A DNA stretch of 64,000 nt, taken from contig NC_084467.1 in NCBI RefSeq assembly GCF_027409185.1, positions 82,406,501 through 82,470,500 of the forward strand. The letters run 5' to 3'. The notes under the pieces were generated by a model. That model saw only the letters and a list, made by a program, of their open reading frames with translations, was not told where the DNA came from and made no database searches. Origin of the DNA: Cynocephalus volans. Lineage: Eukaryota > Chordata > Mammalia > Dermoptera > Cynocephalidae. This document shows positions 34,739-46,724 of this stretch, piece after piece. Positions within the stretch are counted from its first letter, which is position 1. Each line of letters begins with the position of its first letter. Position numbers and translations under genes: made by a program.

Positions 34739-37700
34739 GTCAGGAGTAAAACAATACCTTTCAATAACAACCTTAAATGTAAATGGGTTAAATTCCCCAC
34801 TCAAAAGACACAGACTGACTGATTGGATTAAAAAACTATACCCAACAATATGCTGTCTACAAAAGACTCACCTCATCTGTAAAAACACACACAGATTAAT
34901 TTAAGTGAAGGGATAGAAAATGATATATCGGGGTCCTGAGGTATGGAGCCAGAGGAAGCCAAACCCAGCCACAACCAGGTAAAGAGCACATCAAAAACAC
35001 CATTTCCACATGGGTAGCCCACTATAGCCACTGTAGTTGCCATGGCTGCCACAAAAGTGGCTAGTCTCTATAGCAGCAGTCACAGCCACCATGCAGATGG
35101 CACGCCAGACTCTCAACTGTATTGACACAAGGAGAGGCACCAGTGGAGACAAAAAAAGAAAAAGGAAGAAGAGGTCTTCTCTGTTCACAAAATACACTCC
35201 AGAGTAATAGAAGAAGCATCTGCTTTACGGTAATAGGGGAGGACTTGATCTCACCTGTCTCAGCACTGGATAGATCATCTAGGCAACAAACCAATAAAGA
35301 AACAGTTAATCTATCAGATTGAGGGAAAAAATCTATGGTTATTAGAAGGGGGAAGGGGGAAGGGGGAGGGAGAGGAAGAAAAGGAAGGATTGGATAAGGG
35401 GCATAAAGAATAAGTATGATTTGTAATAATGAATATGCTAATAAAAATAAATTAAAAAGAAAAAATAAAAAGCTACACCACACAAATGGAAATAAAAAAT
35501 GAGCGGTGATAGCTATTCTTATATAGGATAAAATAGACTTCAAACCGAAAACAATAAAAAGAGACAGAGAAGGCCATTATATGATGATAAAGGAAACTAT
35601 CCAGCAAGAAGACATAACAATCATAAATATATATGCACCCAACACCAGAGCACCCAGATATATAAAGCAAACACTATTAGACCTAAAGAAAGAGATAAAC
35701 CCCAATACAATAGTAGTGGGGGACCTGAACACCCTTCTCTCAAAATTGGATAGGTCATCTAGGCAACAAATCAACAGAGAAACACAGGATTTAAACCATG
35801 CTTCAGACCAATTAGACTTGGCAGATATCTACAGAACATTTCATCCAACCACCACAGAATATACATTCTTCTCATCAGCACATGGATCATTCTCCAGAAT
35901 AGACTAAACATTAGGCCACAAATCAAGTCTCAACAAATTTTTTAAAAATTGAAATCATTTCAAGTATCTTTTCAGAACACAACTAATTAAACTAGAAATC
36001 AATAATAAGTGAAATGCTAGGAACTATATAAAAACATGGAAATTAAACAACATGCTCCTGAGTGATCTATGTGTCCAAGAAGAAATTAAACAGGAAAGCA
36101 AAAAATTTCTTGAAACTAATGAAAAGAAAGACACATCATACCAAAACCTGTGGGACACTGCAAAAGTACTACTAAGAGGAAAGTTTGTTGCAATAAATGC
36201 TTACATCAAAAGAACAGAAAGATTTCAAATAAACAAGCTAATGTTAAACTGCAAAGAACTAGAAAATCCAATCCCAAAATTTGAAAGAAAAAACTAAGAT
36301 TAGAGTTTTTTCAAAATGATACAAAAGATCAATGGAACAAAAAGTTGTTTTTTTGAGAAGATAAACAAAATAGAAATACCATTAGCAAGGCTAACTAAAA
36401 AGAGAAGGGAGAAAACCTAAATAACAAAAATCACAAACGAAAAAGGAGACATTATAACCAATACCACAGAAATACAAAGAATCACTAGAGACTATTATAA
36501 ACCACTATACACCAAGAAATTTGAAAACGTAGAGGAAATGGATAAATTTCTGGACACATACAAAGTGCCAAAATTGAACCAAGAAGAAATAGAAAACCTG
36601 AACAGACGAATAACAAGCAACGAGACTGAAGCAGTCTCCCAACAAAGAAAAGCTCAGGGCCTGATGGCTTTGCTGCTGAATTCTTCTAAACTTTTAAAGA
36701 GGAATTAACACCAATTCTCTTCAAACTATTCCAGAAAATTCAAACAGAGATCATTCTCCTAAATTCATTCTATGAAACTAGCATCACCTTGATACCAAAA
36801 CCACACAAGGATACAACAAAAAAAAAGAAAACTATAGGCTAATATCTATGATGAACACAGATGCAAAAATCCTCAACAAAATATTAGCAGTCAGAATACA
36901 GCAACACATGAAAAAAATTATACACCGCAATCAAGTGGGATTCATTCCAGGAATGCAAGGATGGTTCAATATATAAGTCAACAAATGTGAAACACCACAT
37001 CAACAAAACCAAGGGCAAAAACCATATGATTATATTAATAGATGTAGAAAAAGCATTTGACAAAATTTGACATCCCTTCATGATAATGACTCTCAGCAAG
37101 TTAGGTTTAGAAGGAAAGTGTCTCAACACAATAAAAGTCATGTATGACAAACACACTGCCAATATCATTCTGAATTGGGAAAAGCTGAAAGCTTTCCCTT
37201 TAAGAACAGGAACAAGATATGGATGCCCACTCTTACCACTCCTATTTAACATAATATTGGAGGTCCTAGCCAGAAGATTAAGGCAAGAGAAAGAAATAAA
37301 AGACATCTAGACTGGAAAAGATGAAGTCAAATTGTCTGTTTGCAGATGACATGATCCTATATAGAGAGAAACCTAAAGACTCTGCAAAAAAAACCTCTTA
37401 GAGCTGGCAAATAATTTCAGTAAAGTTGCAGGATACAAAATCAACATGCAAAAATCAGTAGATTTTTATACTCCAACAATGAACCAGCAGAAAAAGAAAT
37501 CAAGAAAGCTAGCCCATTTACACTAGTCACCAACAAAAATTAAATACCTAGGAATAGACTTAACCAAGGAGGTGAGAGATCTCTACAATGAGAATTACAC
37601 ATCACTATTGAAAGAAATTAAAAAGGACATGAAAAGATGGAAAGACATTCCATGCTCTTGGATTGGAAGAATTAACATTGTGAAAATGTCTATAATACCC

Positions 37701-39050
37701 AAAGCAATCTACAGATTCAATGCAATACCCGTCAAAATACCAATGACATTCTTCACAGAAATAGAAAAAACAATCCTAACATTCATATGGAACAACAAAA
37801 GACCCCAAATAGACAATGCAATACTGAGTAAAAAATAAATAAATAAAAATAAAGTTGAAGGCATAACACTACCTGACTTCAAATTATACTACAAAGCTTA
37901 TAGTAACCAAAACAGCATGGTACTGGCATAAAAACAGATATAGGGACAAATGGAACAGAATAGAGAATCCAGAATTCAACCCACATACTTACAGCCAACT
38001 GATCTTTGACAAAAGCACCAAGAACATACATTGGGGAAAAAACTGCCTCTTCAATAAATGGTGCTGGGAAAACTGGACATCTATATGTAAAAGAATGAAA
38101 CTAGACCCGCTCCTCCTGCCATATACAAAATCGACTCAAAATGGACTAAAGACTTGAATATAAGATCTGAAACTATAAAACTCCTAAAAGAAAACATAGG
38201 GGAAACACTTCAGGAAGTAGGACTGGTCAAAGACTTTATGAATATGACCCCAAAAGTACAGGCCACAAAAGGAAAAATAAACAAATGGGATTATAACAAA
38301 CTAAAAAGCTTCTGCACAGCAAAAGAGACGATTAACAAAGCAAAAAGACAACCTATGGAGTGAGAGAAAATATTTGCAAACTGTGCATCTGACAAAGGAT
38401 TAACATCCCGAATATACAAGGAACTCAAACAACTTAACAGTAAAAAATGGGCAAAGGAGCTGAACATGCACCTCTCAAAGGAAGACATACAAATGACCAA
38501 CAGACACATGAAAAAATGCTCAACATCATTCAGCATCAGGGAAGTGCAAATCAAAGCCACATTGTGATATCATCTCACCCCAGTTAGACTGGTTATTATA
38601 AAAAAGACAGAGAATAACAAATGCTGGTGAGGATGAAGAGAAAGGGGAACACTCTTACACTGCTGATGGGACTGTGAATTGGTGCAGCCATTACGGAAAT
38701 TGGTATGGAGTTTCCTCAGACTACTACAGATAGAACTGCCATACCATCCAGCAATTCTACTCCTGTGTATATACCCAAAGGAATGGAATTCATCATGTTG
38801 AAGGGATATCTGCACTCCCATGTTTATCACAGCTCTATTTACAGTAGCCAAGAGTTGGAACCAACCTAAATGTCCATCATTGGATGACTGGATAAGGAAA
38901 ATGTGGTATATTTACACAATCGAATAGTATTCTCTCATAAAAAATACTGCCATTCACAGCAACATGGATGAACTTAGAGAAAATTATGTTAAGTGATATA
39001 AGTCAGGCACAGAAAGAGAAATACTGCATGTCCTCACTCATAAGTGGGAG
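34739..39050 (+). pseudogene. L1 ORF2 (endonuclease / reverse transcriptase), broken
   Basis: The start region (atgtcaggagtaaaacaat) precedes SITTLNVNGLNSPLKRHRLT, the L1 endonuclease N terminus. Homology resumes after an insertion at about 35470. Open pieces follow at 35581-35907 (endonuclease), 36052-36297, 37080-37310 (reverse-transcriptase fingers and palm), 37572-37838 and 38154-38363. The FADD catalytic motif (37339-37350) survives. At least six frame breaks separate the pieces. The end is approximate, where the sequence changes to the 3' UTR just after the AAGTGGGAG motif. Confidence 0.88.
34928..35470 (+). mobile_element. internally deleted L1 derivative inserted in the L1
   Basis: This stretch interrupts ORF2 between GGGATAGAAAATGATATA and CACACAAATGGAAATAAAA, which are adjacent in normal L1. 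It begins with 5'-UTR-like sequence (TGGAGCCAGAGGAAGCC). It then shows an ORF2-like stretch (35266-35310, GATCATCTAGGCAACAAACC) that also occurs in the host at 35754 onward. It ends with a G-rich 3'-UTR-like block (35345-35400) and an A-rich tail. So 5' UTR, a scrap of ORF2 and the 3' end are joined in about 540 bp. No clear target-site duplication was found. Confidence 0.65.
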
Positions 39051-39723
39051 TTAAAAAGATAAACAAGTAAATAAAAAAAGAAAGAAACATACAATAATCA
39101 CAGTGATATGTTGAACTTCTGAAAGGAGAGAACAGAACTGAGGTTACCAAAGGTGGAAAAGGGGGAAGGGAAAGGGGGAGTAAAGGAGGAATAGATAAAG
39201 AGCCATGAAAAACAATTAACATTGTATAATATTGAATATACTAATTATCCTGATTTGAGCATCATGTATTGCACATAGGTATTGATATACAACTCTGTAC
39301 CCCACAGACATGTACAATCAATTATGTTTCAATAAAAAAGAAAGAAAATGATAAGTATAACACTATAGCAATAAAACACAAAATGCTAAAAAAAAAAAAT
39401 GAATTTCTTATAAACTGGAAAAAAAAAAATCTTGATCCTAAAATATAACCTGTATTAAATAATGGGCCTTTGCAACTTATAAAGGAAATTCATGCAGATG
39501 CTGAGAAGTTAGTCTTTTAAAACTACTTCCTGCTGCTAAGTGTGAGTATCTTTTCACCTACCACAAACATGACTTCGCCAGGTCTTTAAAGAGTCAACTC
39601 AAAATCCAGAAATACTCACGCAATTATAGTTGAAGATGATACTCCAGTACCCAGAATCCAGCAGAACCTCAATTTCTGTAGAAATCTGTAAAAATACCAA
39701 AAGAAAAACTATTTTTCTATACT

Positions 39724-39742
39724 CCCAACACTGCTGACACCA
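39724..39742 (-). other. tRNA-Leu-type primer-binding site of the ERV
   Basis: On the minus strand, TGGTGTCAGCAGTGTTGGG. TGGTGTCAG is the complement of the 3' end of tRNA-Leu, the primer expected for ERVL-type elements. It lies directly after the LTR in the transcriptional direction; almost no internal sequence follows (39650-39723). Confidence 0.6.
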
Positions 39743-39744
39743 AA

Positions 39745-40610
39745 TCTGTGTGGGTTTTCCACACCAAGCAATTCTCTAGTTCTCTGCAGACACCAATTGG
39801 TTGTCCTATAATTTAATTCAATTCTGACACTAACTACCCAGATTAGTGCAAACCCTATGGATTAAGGGCTCGGTCTCATTATACTGCCCTTCATTCCAGA
39901 TGTCAATCACAAGTCCCAGGTCTCCTGTACTTCTGACTGACCAGCTATAAACTGGGGGTTCCCACGATCCTCTCCTCAGGTTCAGTAGTTTGCCATGATG
40001 TCTCTCAGAACTCAGGGAAACACTTTGCTTACTATCACTGGTTTATTATAGAGGATAGAACTCAGGAACAGCTAAATGGAGGAGATGCACAATGCCCATT
40101 ATGTGGGAAGGGGTGCAAGAGCTTCATGCTTTCTCTGGGCACTCACCTTCATGGCACAAAGATGTATTTACCAACCTGGAAGCTCTCTGAATCACGTTGT
40201 TTGGGGTTTTTATGGCAGTTTCATTATGTAGGCATGATTGATTAAATCAGTGATCATTGGTGATTGAATTCAACCTCCAACCCCCCTCATCCCCCCAGAG
40301 GTCAGGGGGTGGGGCTGAAAGTTTCAACCCTCTAATCATATGGTTGGTTCCTTTGGTAATCAGACTCCATCCTGAAACTGTCTAAGGACTTCCCCCCGCA
40401 ACAACCAAGAGTCACTCATTAGTATACAAAAGACAGTCATATCACTCCAGAGATTCAAAGGGTCTTAGAAGCTCTCATATCAGGAACAAGGACCTAAGAC
40501 TAAATATTACAGCAAAAATGCTCCTATCACTCTGGAAATTACAAGGGTTTTAGGAGATCGCTGCTTAAAACTGGGGCAGAGACAAAATGTACATTTCTTA
40601 TCATGTCACA
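39745..40610 (-). mobile_element. ERVL-like LTR, minus strand
   Basis: About 866 bp. On the minus strand it starts TGTGACATGATAAGAAATGT. A TATA-like CCATAAAAACCCC lies near 40203-40215 and an AATAAACC polyadenylation signal near 40040. It ends next to a primer-binding site. The match to a known mammalian LTR family is from memory and I do not name it. Confidence 0.68.
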
Positions 40611-41164
40611 AGTTCTTGTAAGTCCAACTGATCCTTCAAATCATCATTTGCCTTTTAGAGGTTTTTCTCCAACACTGAGGGGTCTGGGGTGGGTACATCT
40701 ATGATCCCCCCTTGAGACTCCCCCAGAGATCCTTCTAACTTGGAATCCTTTGAAGTTCAGAGATGAGAGGGCAGGAATCTCCTGCTGGGACCAGGAGTAG
40801 AGCCTCCTCTGACCTACTCATCCAGGAGAAACTGGTAAGGGCAGGGCCAGGAGAGAGTTCTGGGAAATCGTAGGCAGATGCCTTCAATTTCTCTTTAGAG
40901 ATCGTTCTTAGATGCAGACAGAGCTTGGAGGTGGTGGTAAAGGAGGCTTCAAAAATGTCTGCAGTACACACCAAGCTGTCTGAAGCTATACTGAAGACCA
41001 TGGCCCAAAGACTACAGGAGCCTTTCAATATGCATATTCTGGGTGGTGAAATGTTAGGACCATTTGAAAAGTGATCAGATGTCTTGGGATCACATTCTGG
41101 TACTAGGTTCCTCCATTTGTGTGTCAACAGATGCCCCTCCATGAGGATGCTAATAATAACCCCC

Positions 41165-41450
41165 ACCAAATAATAAGAATTAACATTTACTGAGCACTTT
41201 TGATGTGCTAGGTATTGTGCTAAGCACTTTTCATACCTTATAATCCTCACAAAAACCCAGAGAGGTAGGTATTGTTATTAGATCCATTTTTACCATTATT
41301 GTGCCCATTTTACAGAAGAAGCAATCAGATTGCTTAAAGAGTTTAAATATTGTGCCTGCAGTCACCCAGCTAATAAGCATCAACGCTGGGATTGAACCAG
41401 ATGGTCTGCTTTCTGAGCCTCTATGTTTAACCCCTCTACCCATCTGATAT
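41165..41450 (-). repeat. MIR SINE, minus strand
   Basis: AACATTTACTGAGCACTTTT, CATTTTACAGAAGAAGCAAT, TCACCCAGCTAATAAGCATC and GGGATTGAACCAGATGGTCT. Confidence 0.82.
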
Positions 41451-41567
41451 AACTGAGCCACGTGCAAAGGAGCAACTTCTAGCTCAACGTGGAGGCAGGG
41501 GCCAAGGAAGGTTTGGGACAATGTGATGTGCTTGAGGAAAGTGTTAGTGAAGCAAGAGTTGTCTGAG

Positions 41568-42004
41568 TTGGAACCAGCCCAAATGCCCATCATCAGATGA
41601 GTGGATACGGAAAATGTGGTACATCTACACAATGGAATACTACTCAGCTATAAAAACGAATGAAATACTGCCATTTGCAACAACATGGATGGACCTCGAG
41701 AGAATTATATTAAGTGAAACAAGTCAGGCACAGAAAGAGAAATACCACATGTTCTCACTTATTGGTGGGAGCTAAAAATTAATATATAAATTCACACACA
41801 CACATACACACATACACACACAAACCGGGGGGGGGGGGAGAAGATATAACAACCACAATTATTTGAAGTTGATACAACAAACAAACAGAAAGGACATCGT
41901 TGGGGGGGAGGGGGGGAGGGAGAAGGGAGGGAGGTTTTGGTGATGGGGAGCATTAATCAGCTACAATGTATATCGACAAAATAAAATTAAAAAAAAAAAA
42001 AAAA
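41568..42004 (+). mobile_element. young 5'-truncated L1 3' end
   Basis: Carries the last part of ORF2 and the 3' UTR. The 3' UTR has a CA microsatellite, two G runs and a pure A tail. It is flanked by perfect 14-bp copies of AAGAGTTGTCTGAG (41554-41567 and 42005-42018). The low decay suggests a recent insertion. Confidence 0.92.
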
Positions 42005-42758
42005 AAGAGTTGTCTGAGAGAACAAGGTACCAAGAGCCAGGGACAGTGTGGGCAAAGCCTTGAGGCATTAGAGGATAAAGGGGGTCAGATAATTGCAATA
42101 CTTTTGCAATACAGTTGCAGGTTGAAGAAAGGCAGTTGGGTGTTATTGATAAAGATGAGGCTGGAGGAGCAGGCAGGGACGTGATCATGAAGGGCCTTTG
42201 ATGTCTTCCTACAGAGTTTGATTTTTTTTCCTAAAGTGAGAGGAAGTCATCTGCCCCAGGCACCTATGGTTGCCCACCCATCAACCAGTCACCACTCACC
42301 CCTGACTCCTCGACCAACAGGACCCATTTTTTGGATCAGGACATCTCCTCTATCCTGTGCTTTCCAAAGGCAACCATGGAAAGCCTGTTTCCATGCCAGG
42401 GAAGAGTCATCAACTCAAGTCTGGCCCACAAGTCATGAAGGTAATTTTCTGGGGCCCTGGGGAAGGTCCCCTCCCCGTTGTAGACACACAGGGAGAAAGA
42501 GTGTCTCTCCTTCTGTTGTGTGTTGCAGCGTCTGGATGCAGTAGCCATCACATTACTCTGAAGGGACCCAGCCTGGGAATGACAGAGCCATAAGAAGGCA
42601 AGAACTTAGACTCCTGGTCATCAAACTACTAAATCAGCCTACTGGGAGCCACCTTCCCCAGGTGGGATGATAAGTATTTCCATGGCTATGCTAGCTGAGT
42701 CAGGGCTTTGTATTCCTTGGGAGTCAAAAGTATCCCAACCAATTTATCATCAAAACAT

Positions 42759-42926
42759 TTTTTTTTTAGGAGTTTACATTTATTTTTTTTCTTTTTTCTT
42801 TTTGTTTTGTGACCGGTAAGGGGAACGCAACCCTTGGCTTGGTGTCGCCCACACTGCACTCAGCCAGTGAGCGCACCAGCCATCCCTAGATAGGATCCTC
42901 TCCTGAGTGAGCCACAGGGTCGGCCC
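42759..42926 (-). mobile_element. dimeric CYN-like SINE, minus strand
   Basis: Read on the minus strand it begins AGGGCCGACCCTGTGGCTCA, has a shortened first half, then a second half with GGCTGGTGCGCTCACTGGCT and a B-box-like region. A T-rich (A-tail) block is at its left. A perfect 12-bp target duplication, TCATCAAAACAT, is at 42747-42758 and 42927-42938. Confidence 0.88.
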
Positions 42927-42938
42927 TCATCAAAACAT

Positions 42939-45360
42939 ATTAAGCAGGGAGTCACACGATGATATTGGCATGTTATAAACATTCCTCCAGGAGTGTAGGG
43001 AGGTGAATTATGGGAAGAAGCTGTGGGAAGAAATACCATTAGGAGGCACTCTCTCTTCTTCTGGAGGGGTCCACACTCTGAAACCTACTCCCACCCCTGA
43101 ACGGATTATAGGCTACTTTGGAAATGGTGAGAGGAAAAAGAAACACGTAAAAGTGTTGTGCAAAGTCAAGTTAGTATTGACACGCAAAATTATTGATTGT
43201 TTTTCTGCTTTCCACTGTTGCCACCAGAGTTGAGAAAACCTGGTCTTGAGCAGCCTCAGTTAGTTGGGAAGTAAAGAAAAACGGACATATTTAACATGCG
43301 TAAACCAGTGTCTTACTGTTTACTTGTCTGTCACCCCTCACTAGAATGTAATGTAGGATGTAAACTGGATCCCAAGAGATGAGGGAGTTTGTCTTGTTTG
43401 CTCTGATCCTAGTAGACATCCAACAAATGCTTGCTGAGTGAGCACATGGACCCTGGGCCACCCCCCTGGCCTGCCCCACATGGCCCAGCAACTCTACCCT
43501 CCGTCCTGTCTAAAGCACCGCACTGGCCTTGTGAACTGCTCCTGCCATGTGTTTGGGACTCCGAAAGAATAAAACAGTATGGACAGAAACAACTTCTCTC
43601 CACATTTTCCCTCGGAATTCCCCTTGCCACTGTCCTCTCTAAAGTGCCATTTGGCAGTTGTACATGCAGGTCGGTGGCCAGGAGCAGGATCTCATCCATG
43701 GCTGGCAGTGGCTGGAAGCTGACTCCTTCTGCTAAGGGGGCCCAGCCTTTCTCCTGTGCAGGGCAATCCAGCTGAGAGGGCTGGCAGGACTCCTCTGACA
43801 TGGAAGCTAAAGGATGTTATAATCTACAGGCCTCAGGGGACAACTCTGTGCAGGGAGGAATGCTGACCAGGATTGGCAGCTCTCCCTGCGCTGGCCTCCC
43901 TGTAGCCCGCTCCCTGTGCTTGGATGCTCCGTCTCTTTCCCTTTGTTCTCCCTTCTCCTCCTGGCCAAGGCCCTCCTCCTTTCTTCCTGGCTCTCTTTTC
44001 CTCCTATTCTGTTTCCTGTCTTTCTTCCTCCCATGCTTCCTGTCACACTAACCTCTTTGTCTCCTCTCCCTATTCCTCAAGTGACATTTTTATCATGCCC
44101 TCTTGTAAGCCCCAAGCTGCCTGCCCGGGCCCTTCCTCCTCCTTTTTTCTTCTGTCACATCAAAAAATGCACTTAATCCAGATTTAAACAGGTGTCCTTC
44201 TGAGTACTTTGTTCTGTGTGCCCATGTGGCCTGAGGGGCAGTCCCTCTCCATAGGAGAACTGAGCTGTCCTGAGGAAGATTCTGTGAAGAGGCAGCTTTG
44301 TTGGGCTTGGCTGTGAACCGTACACCTGGATTTTGTTCCAAGCCATACCCTTCATGACTCTCCAGCGGTCCATGAAAACTCACAAGTACTTACTGAGACC
44401 CCTTGGTGGGTTTAGTCAGCTCTGGAATGGATTCTCTGGGTGACATATGAGTGTATGACATTGTTTCCACACCGAAGGTCAAATTAGAGGCAGTACACAC
44501 AAAACCCCATTCAATAACACAAGACAAGTGTTTGAGTGCTACACCTATGTCACCAACTCAACCTCAGTGCTACCGTCACATTCCAGGGCTGTCACCTGTG
44601 AACTTCTACCTTAGCCAGCAGCTCCCCAAAGCCCAGGCGTCAGCCTGCAGTGCACTCACCATGGCAGCCTGGCCTTGAGAACCCAGCCCACCAACTTTGC
44701 TTTGCTTTTAAGAGTTATGGAGCAGCAGCCTCCCTTGGCATGTTCTCCCTTCTACCTGCAGGGAGGTAATGCGTGCTGCAGGTTTAAAGCTTTTCCCTGG
44801 TGGAGAAAAGCAACCAAGGCATTTAAAAGTTAAGTTCTCTTCAGAGAGAACATGAGAGGTCACCCTGGCAGGAGACAGTAATATTTCTTCTATGCAAAGT
44901 AAACAAGGTCTCGTTCCCTGCCTTTCTGCATTCTCTGCCTGCCTCTTGCCCTGGGGATTCATGATGCCCCCTCTTCTCTGCTCTGAGCTCAGCCTTCTGC
45001 TCTCCTTCCCCACAGCTGAACCTTTGGACTCAACACTGACTGGCAGGCACTTGCCAACCAGCCCTCAGGCCATGGGAGCTGGGGAGAGGACATCATTAAA
45101 GGGCATGCAATAGGACAGAGGCTTGTTCTGCCCTTTCTTTGCCATGTGTGTGTTCCCAGCATCTCAACTAACCTGGCCCTCTAAATCTGAGCCTACTTCA
45201 GGATCCAGCAAGAGCCCATTTCTGCCTTTGCCCACATGCCAGCCCTCATCTGCTTCCCTGACCACAGTCCCAGCCCAGTGGAACCATTTCTGGTTTGGGG
45301 GCTGGGTTCATTCTTCAAAGCAGAAAGTGAGAAGAAAATTCTCTCTCTAACTCTTAATGC
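42939..45360. other. mostly unclassified intronic sequence
   Basis: Apart from an L2 end (43330-43440), no repeat or gene is identified. The stretch 43.4-45.3 kb is richer in GC and has several overlapping frames on both strands, none with a known motif. Confidence 0.55.
43330..43440 (+). repeat. L2 3' end
   Basis: CTCACTAGAATGTAATGTAG and CCAACAAATGCTTGCTGAGT. Confidence 0.55.
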
Positions 45361-45402
45361 ATAGATGGAGCTCAGCAAATATAAGCTAAATTTGGTAAAG
45401 AA

Positions 45403-45559
45403 TGGAAGGAAGGAAGGAAGGAAGGAAGGAAGGAAGAAAGGAAGGAAGGAAGGAAGGAAGGAAGGAAGGAAGGAAGGAAGGAAGGAAGGAAGGAAGGAAG
45501 GAAGGAAGGAAGGAAGGAAGGAAGGAAGGAAGGAAAGAAGGAAGGAAGGAAGGAAGGAA
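45403..45559 (+). repeat. (GGAA)n microsatellite
   Basis: About 39 tetranucleotide units with two interruptions (near 45435 and 45534, AAAG variants). It makes long artificial open frames on both strands (Arg-Lys-Glu-Gly and Phe-Leu-Pro-Ser repeats). GGAA is the core ETS-factor site. Confidence 0.97.
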
Positions 45560-45789
45560 TTCTGCTCTCTTGAATGCCCTGACAATTTAAGGATGCGAGA
45601 GATTTTGGAAGCTCTTAAGCAAGTTGTCCCGGGCAGGAGAAGGGTGGGCAGGAGAGGCAGAGCAGAAGGAGGCGCTGGCCAGTGCTCCAGTGAGAAGGCA
45701 GGTGAAGGGCTGAAGCTCCCAGCTTCTCCTGCCAGCCCTGAGTGCTCCACATCTACCCACTGAACTTCTCCCCAAGCCCCAGAAAGACC

Positions 45790-46030
45790 AGAGGCTCCTG
45801 CCTCTTGTCATTATTATTATTGTCTCTTATTCATGCTGTTTCTTCTGCCTGGGCTGCTCTTGCTTCTCCTCTTCACTTTTCTCATTCCTACTCCTTCTTC
45901 AAGACCAAGTACAAATTTCTCTGAAGAGATCTTGTCACCCATCCCTTCCCTATCCCAGTGACTGGGCTTTCTCTTGGGGTGTCCACCAGCCTTTGCTCAC
46001 ATTCCTGGTGTACAACTTGACAGAGTATAT
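45790..46030 (+). repeat. L2 LINE
   Basis: CTGTTTCTTCTGCCTGGGCT, TTCTTCAAGACCAAGTACAA and CTCTGAAGAGATCTTGTCAC follow the L2 order. Confidence 0.65.
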
Positions 46031-46064
46031 TTGTCTATACATCACTCCCTTTCACAGCTCTATT

Positions 46065-46200
46065 CATCAACATGTTCATTCATTCTTCATGTATTGTGGG
46101 CCCACTGTGTACCAGGAATTGATCCAGTGGTGATCAGGATAGATGGGCTCCTCACTGCTACCAGGCAGTTCACAGTCAGCAAGGGAGAATACTGAAAGAG
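46065..46200 (-). repeat. L2 fragment, minus strand
   Basis: TTCATTCATTCTTCATGTAT, CCCACTGTGTACCAGGAATT and AGGCAGTTCACAGTCAGCAA. Confidence 0.55.
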
Positions 46201-46387
46201 GAGGTACACGATGGTAGATGTTCTGAGAAGGAAAGTCAGGGTGTTATGGGGAATACAGTGTATAAGAAGGGGACATAGTTCAGTCTGAGGTTGAGGGCAG
46301 AGGTGGTCAAGGAAGTCTTTCTAAGGAAGGAATGTCTAAGCTGAAACCTGAAGAACAAGGAAGCCACAGCCAGGGAGAAAAAAAGGG

Positions 46388-46542
46388 GTATGTGTCTGTG
46401 CGTGTGTCTCTGTGTATGTACATATGTGTGTATGTATATATGCATATGTATGTGTATGTGCATGTGTGTATGAGTGTTCATGTGTGTATGTGTGTACATA
46501 TGTGTACGTGTGTATGTGTGCATATGTATATGAGTGTATGGG
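46388..46542 (+). repeat. (TG)/(TATG) alternating purine-pyrimidine tract
   Basis: About 155 bases of TGTG, TATG and CATG steps with few breaks. It gives spurious Tyr/Val/Met-rich and His/Thr-rich frames. Such sequence can adopt Z-DNA. Confidence 0.92.
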
Positions 46543-46724
46543 GGGGAGGGCAGGGGAAGGGGCCCCTGTTCAGGCTGAGCATGTGCATGTGCAAAATCTC
46601 CACAGGGAAAGGGACAGTGTGACAGGCAGGAGGAACTAAGGCAGAGCAATGTCGCCAGTGGAGGGAAATAAGACTAGAGAGTTAGGTAGGAAGAAATCCT
46701 GAAATACCGGGAGGGAGGGATTGT

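Larger units (their letters stand above)
32633..39430 (+). mobile_element. full-length but inactive L1 retrotransposon
   Basis: About 6.8 kb, flanked by CCTGATCCT (32624-32632) and CTTGATCCT (39431-39439), a target-site duplication with one mismatch. It starts with GACAAGGCAAGATGGTGGAG, typical of L1 5' ends. A GC-rich 5' UTR with about 65-bp repeats runs to about 33.4 kb. ORF1 remnants occupy about 33.66-34.46 kb, including an open 153-codon C-terminal part from 33997. ORF2 begins at about 34739. Its endonuclease region (YAPNTRAPRYIKQ, VVGDLN) is at 35.6-35.9 kb and the reverse-transcriptase core FADD at 37339-37350. A G-rich 3' UTR ends in A-rich sequence. Many stops and frameshifts, plus an internal insertion (34928-35470), make it non-autonomous. 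It is the largest element in the window. Confidence 0.92.

Noticed and set aside
35061-35543. A 160-codon minus-strand frame
   Set aside because: It is antisense to the composite L1 insert and its A-rich tail; the hydrophobic residues come from reading A/G-rich DNA in reverse.
40735-41250. A 171-codon minus-strand frame
   Set aside because: It runs into a MIR, has no recognised motif, and lies in repeat-bordered intronic sequence.
42759-42926. tRNA gene on the minus strand
   Set aside because: It has tRNA-like boxes but also an A tail and target-site duplications, so it is a SINE.
45365-45763. Open frames of 132 and 185 codons with Arg-Lys-Glu-Gly or Phe-Leu-Pro-Ser repeats
   Set aside because: They are translations of the (GGAA)n microsatellite; low-complexity on both strands and no flanking coding signal.
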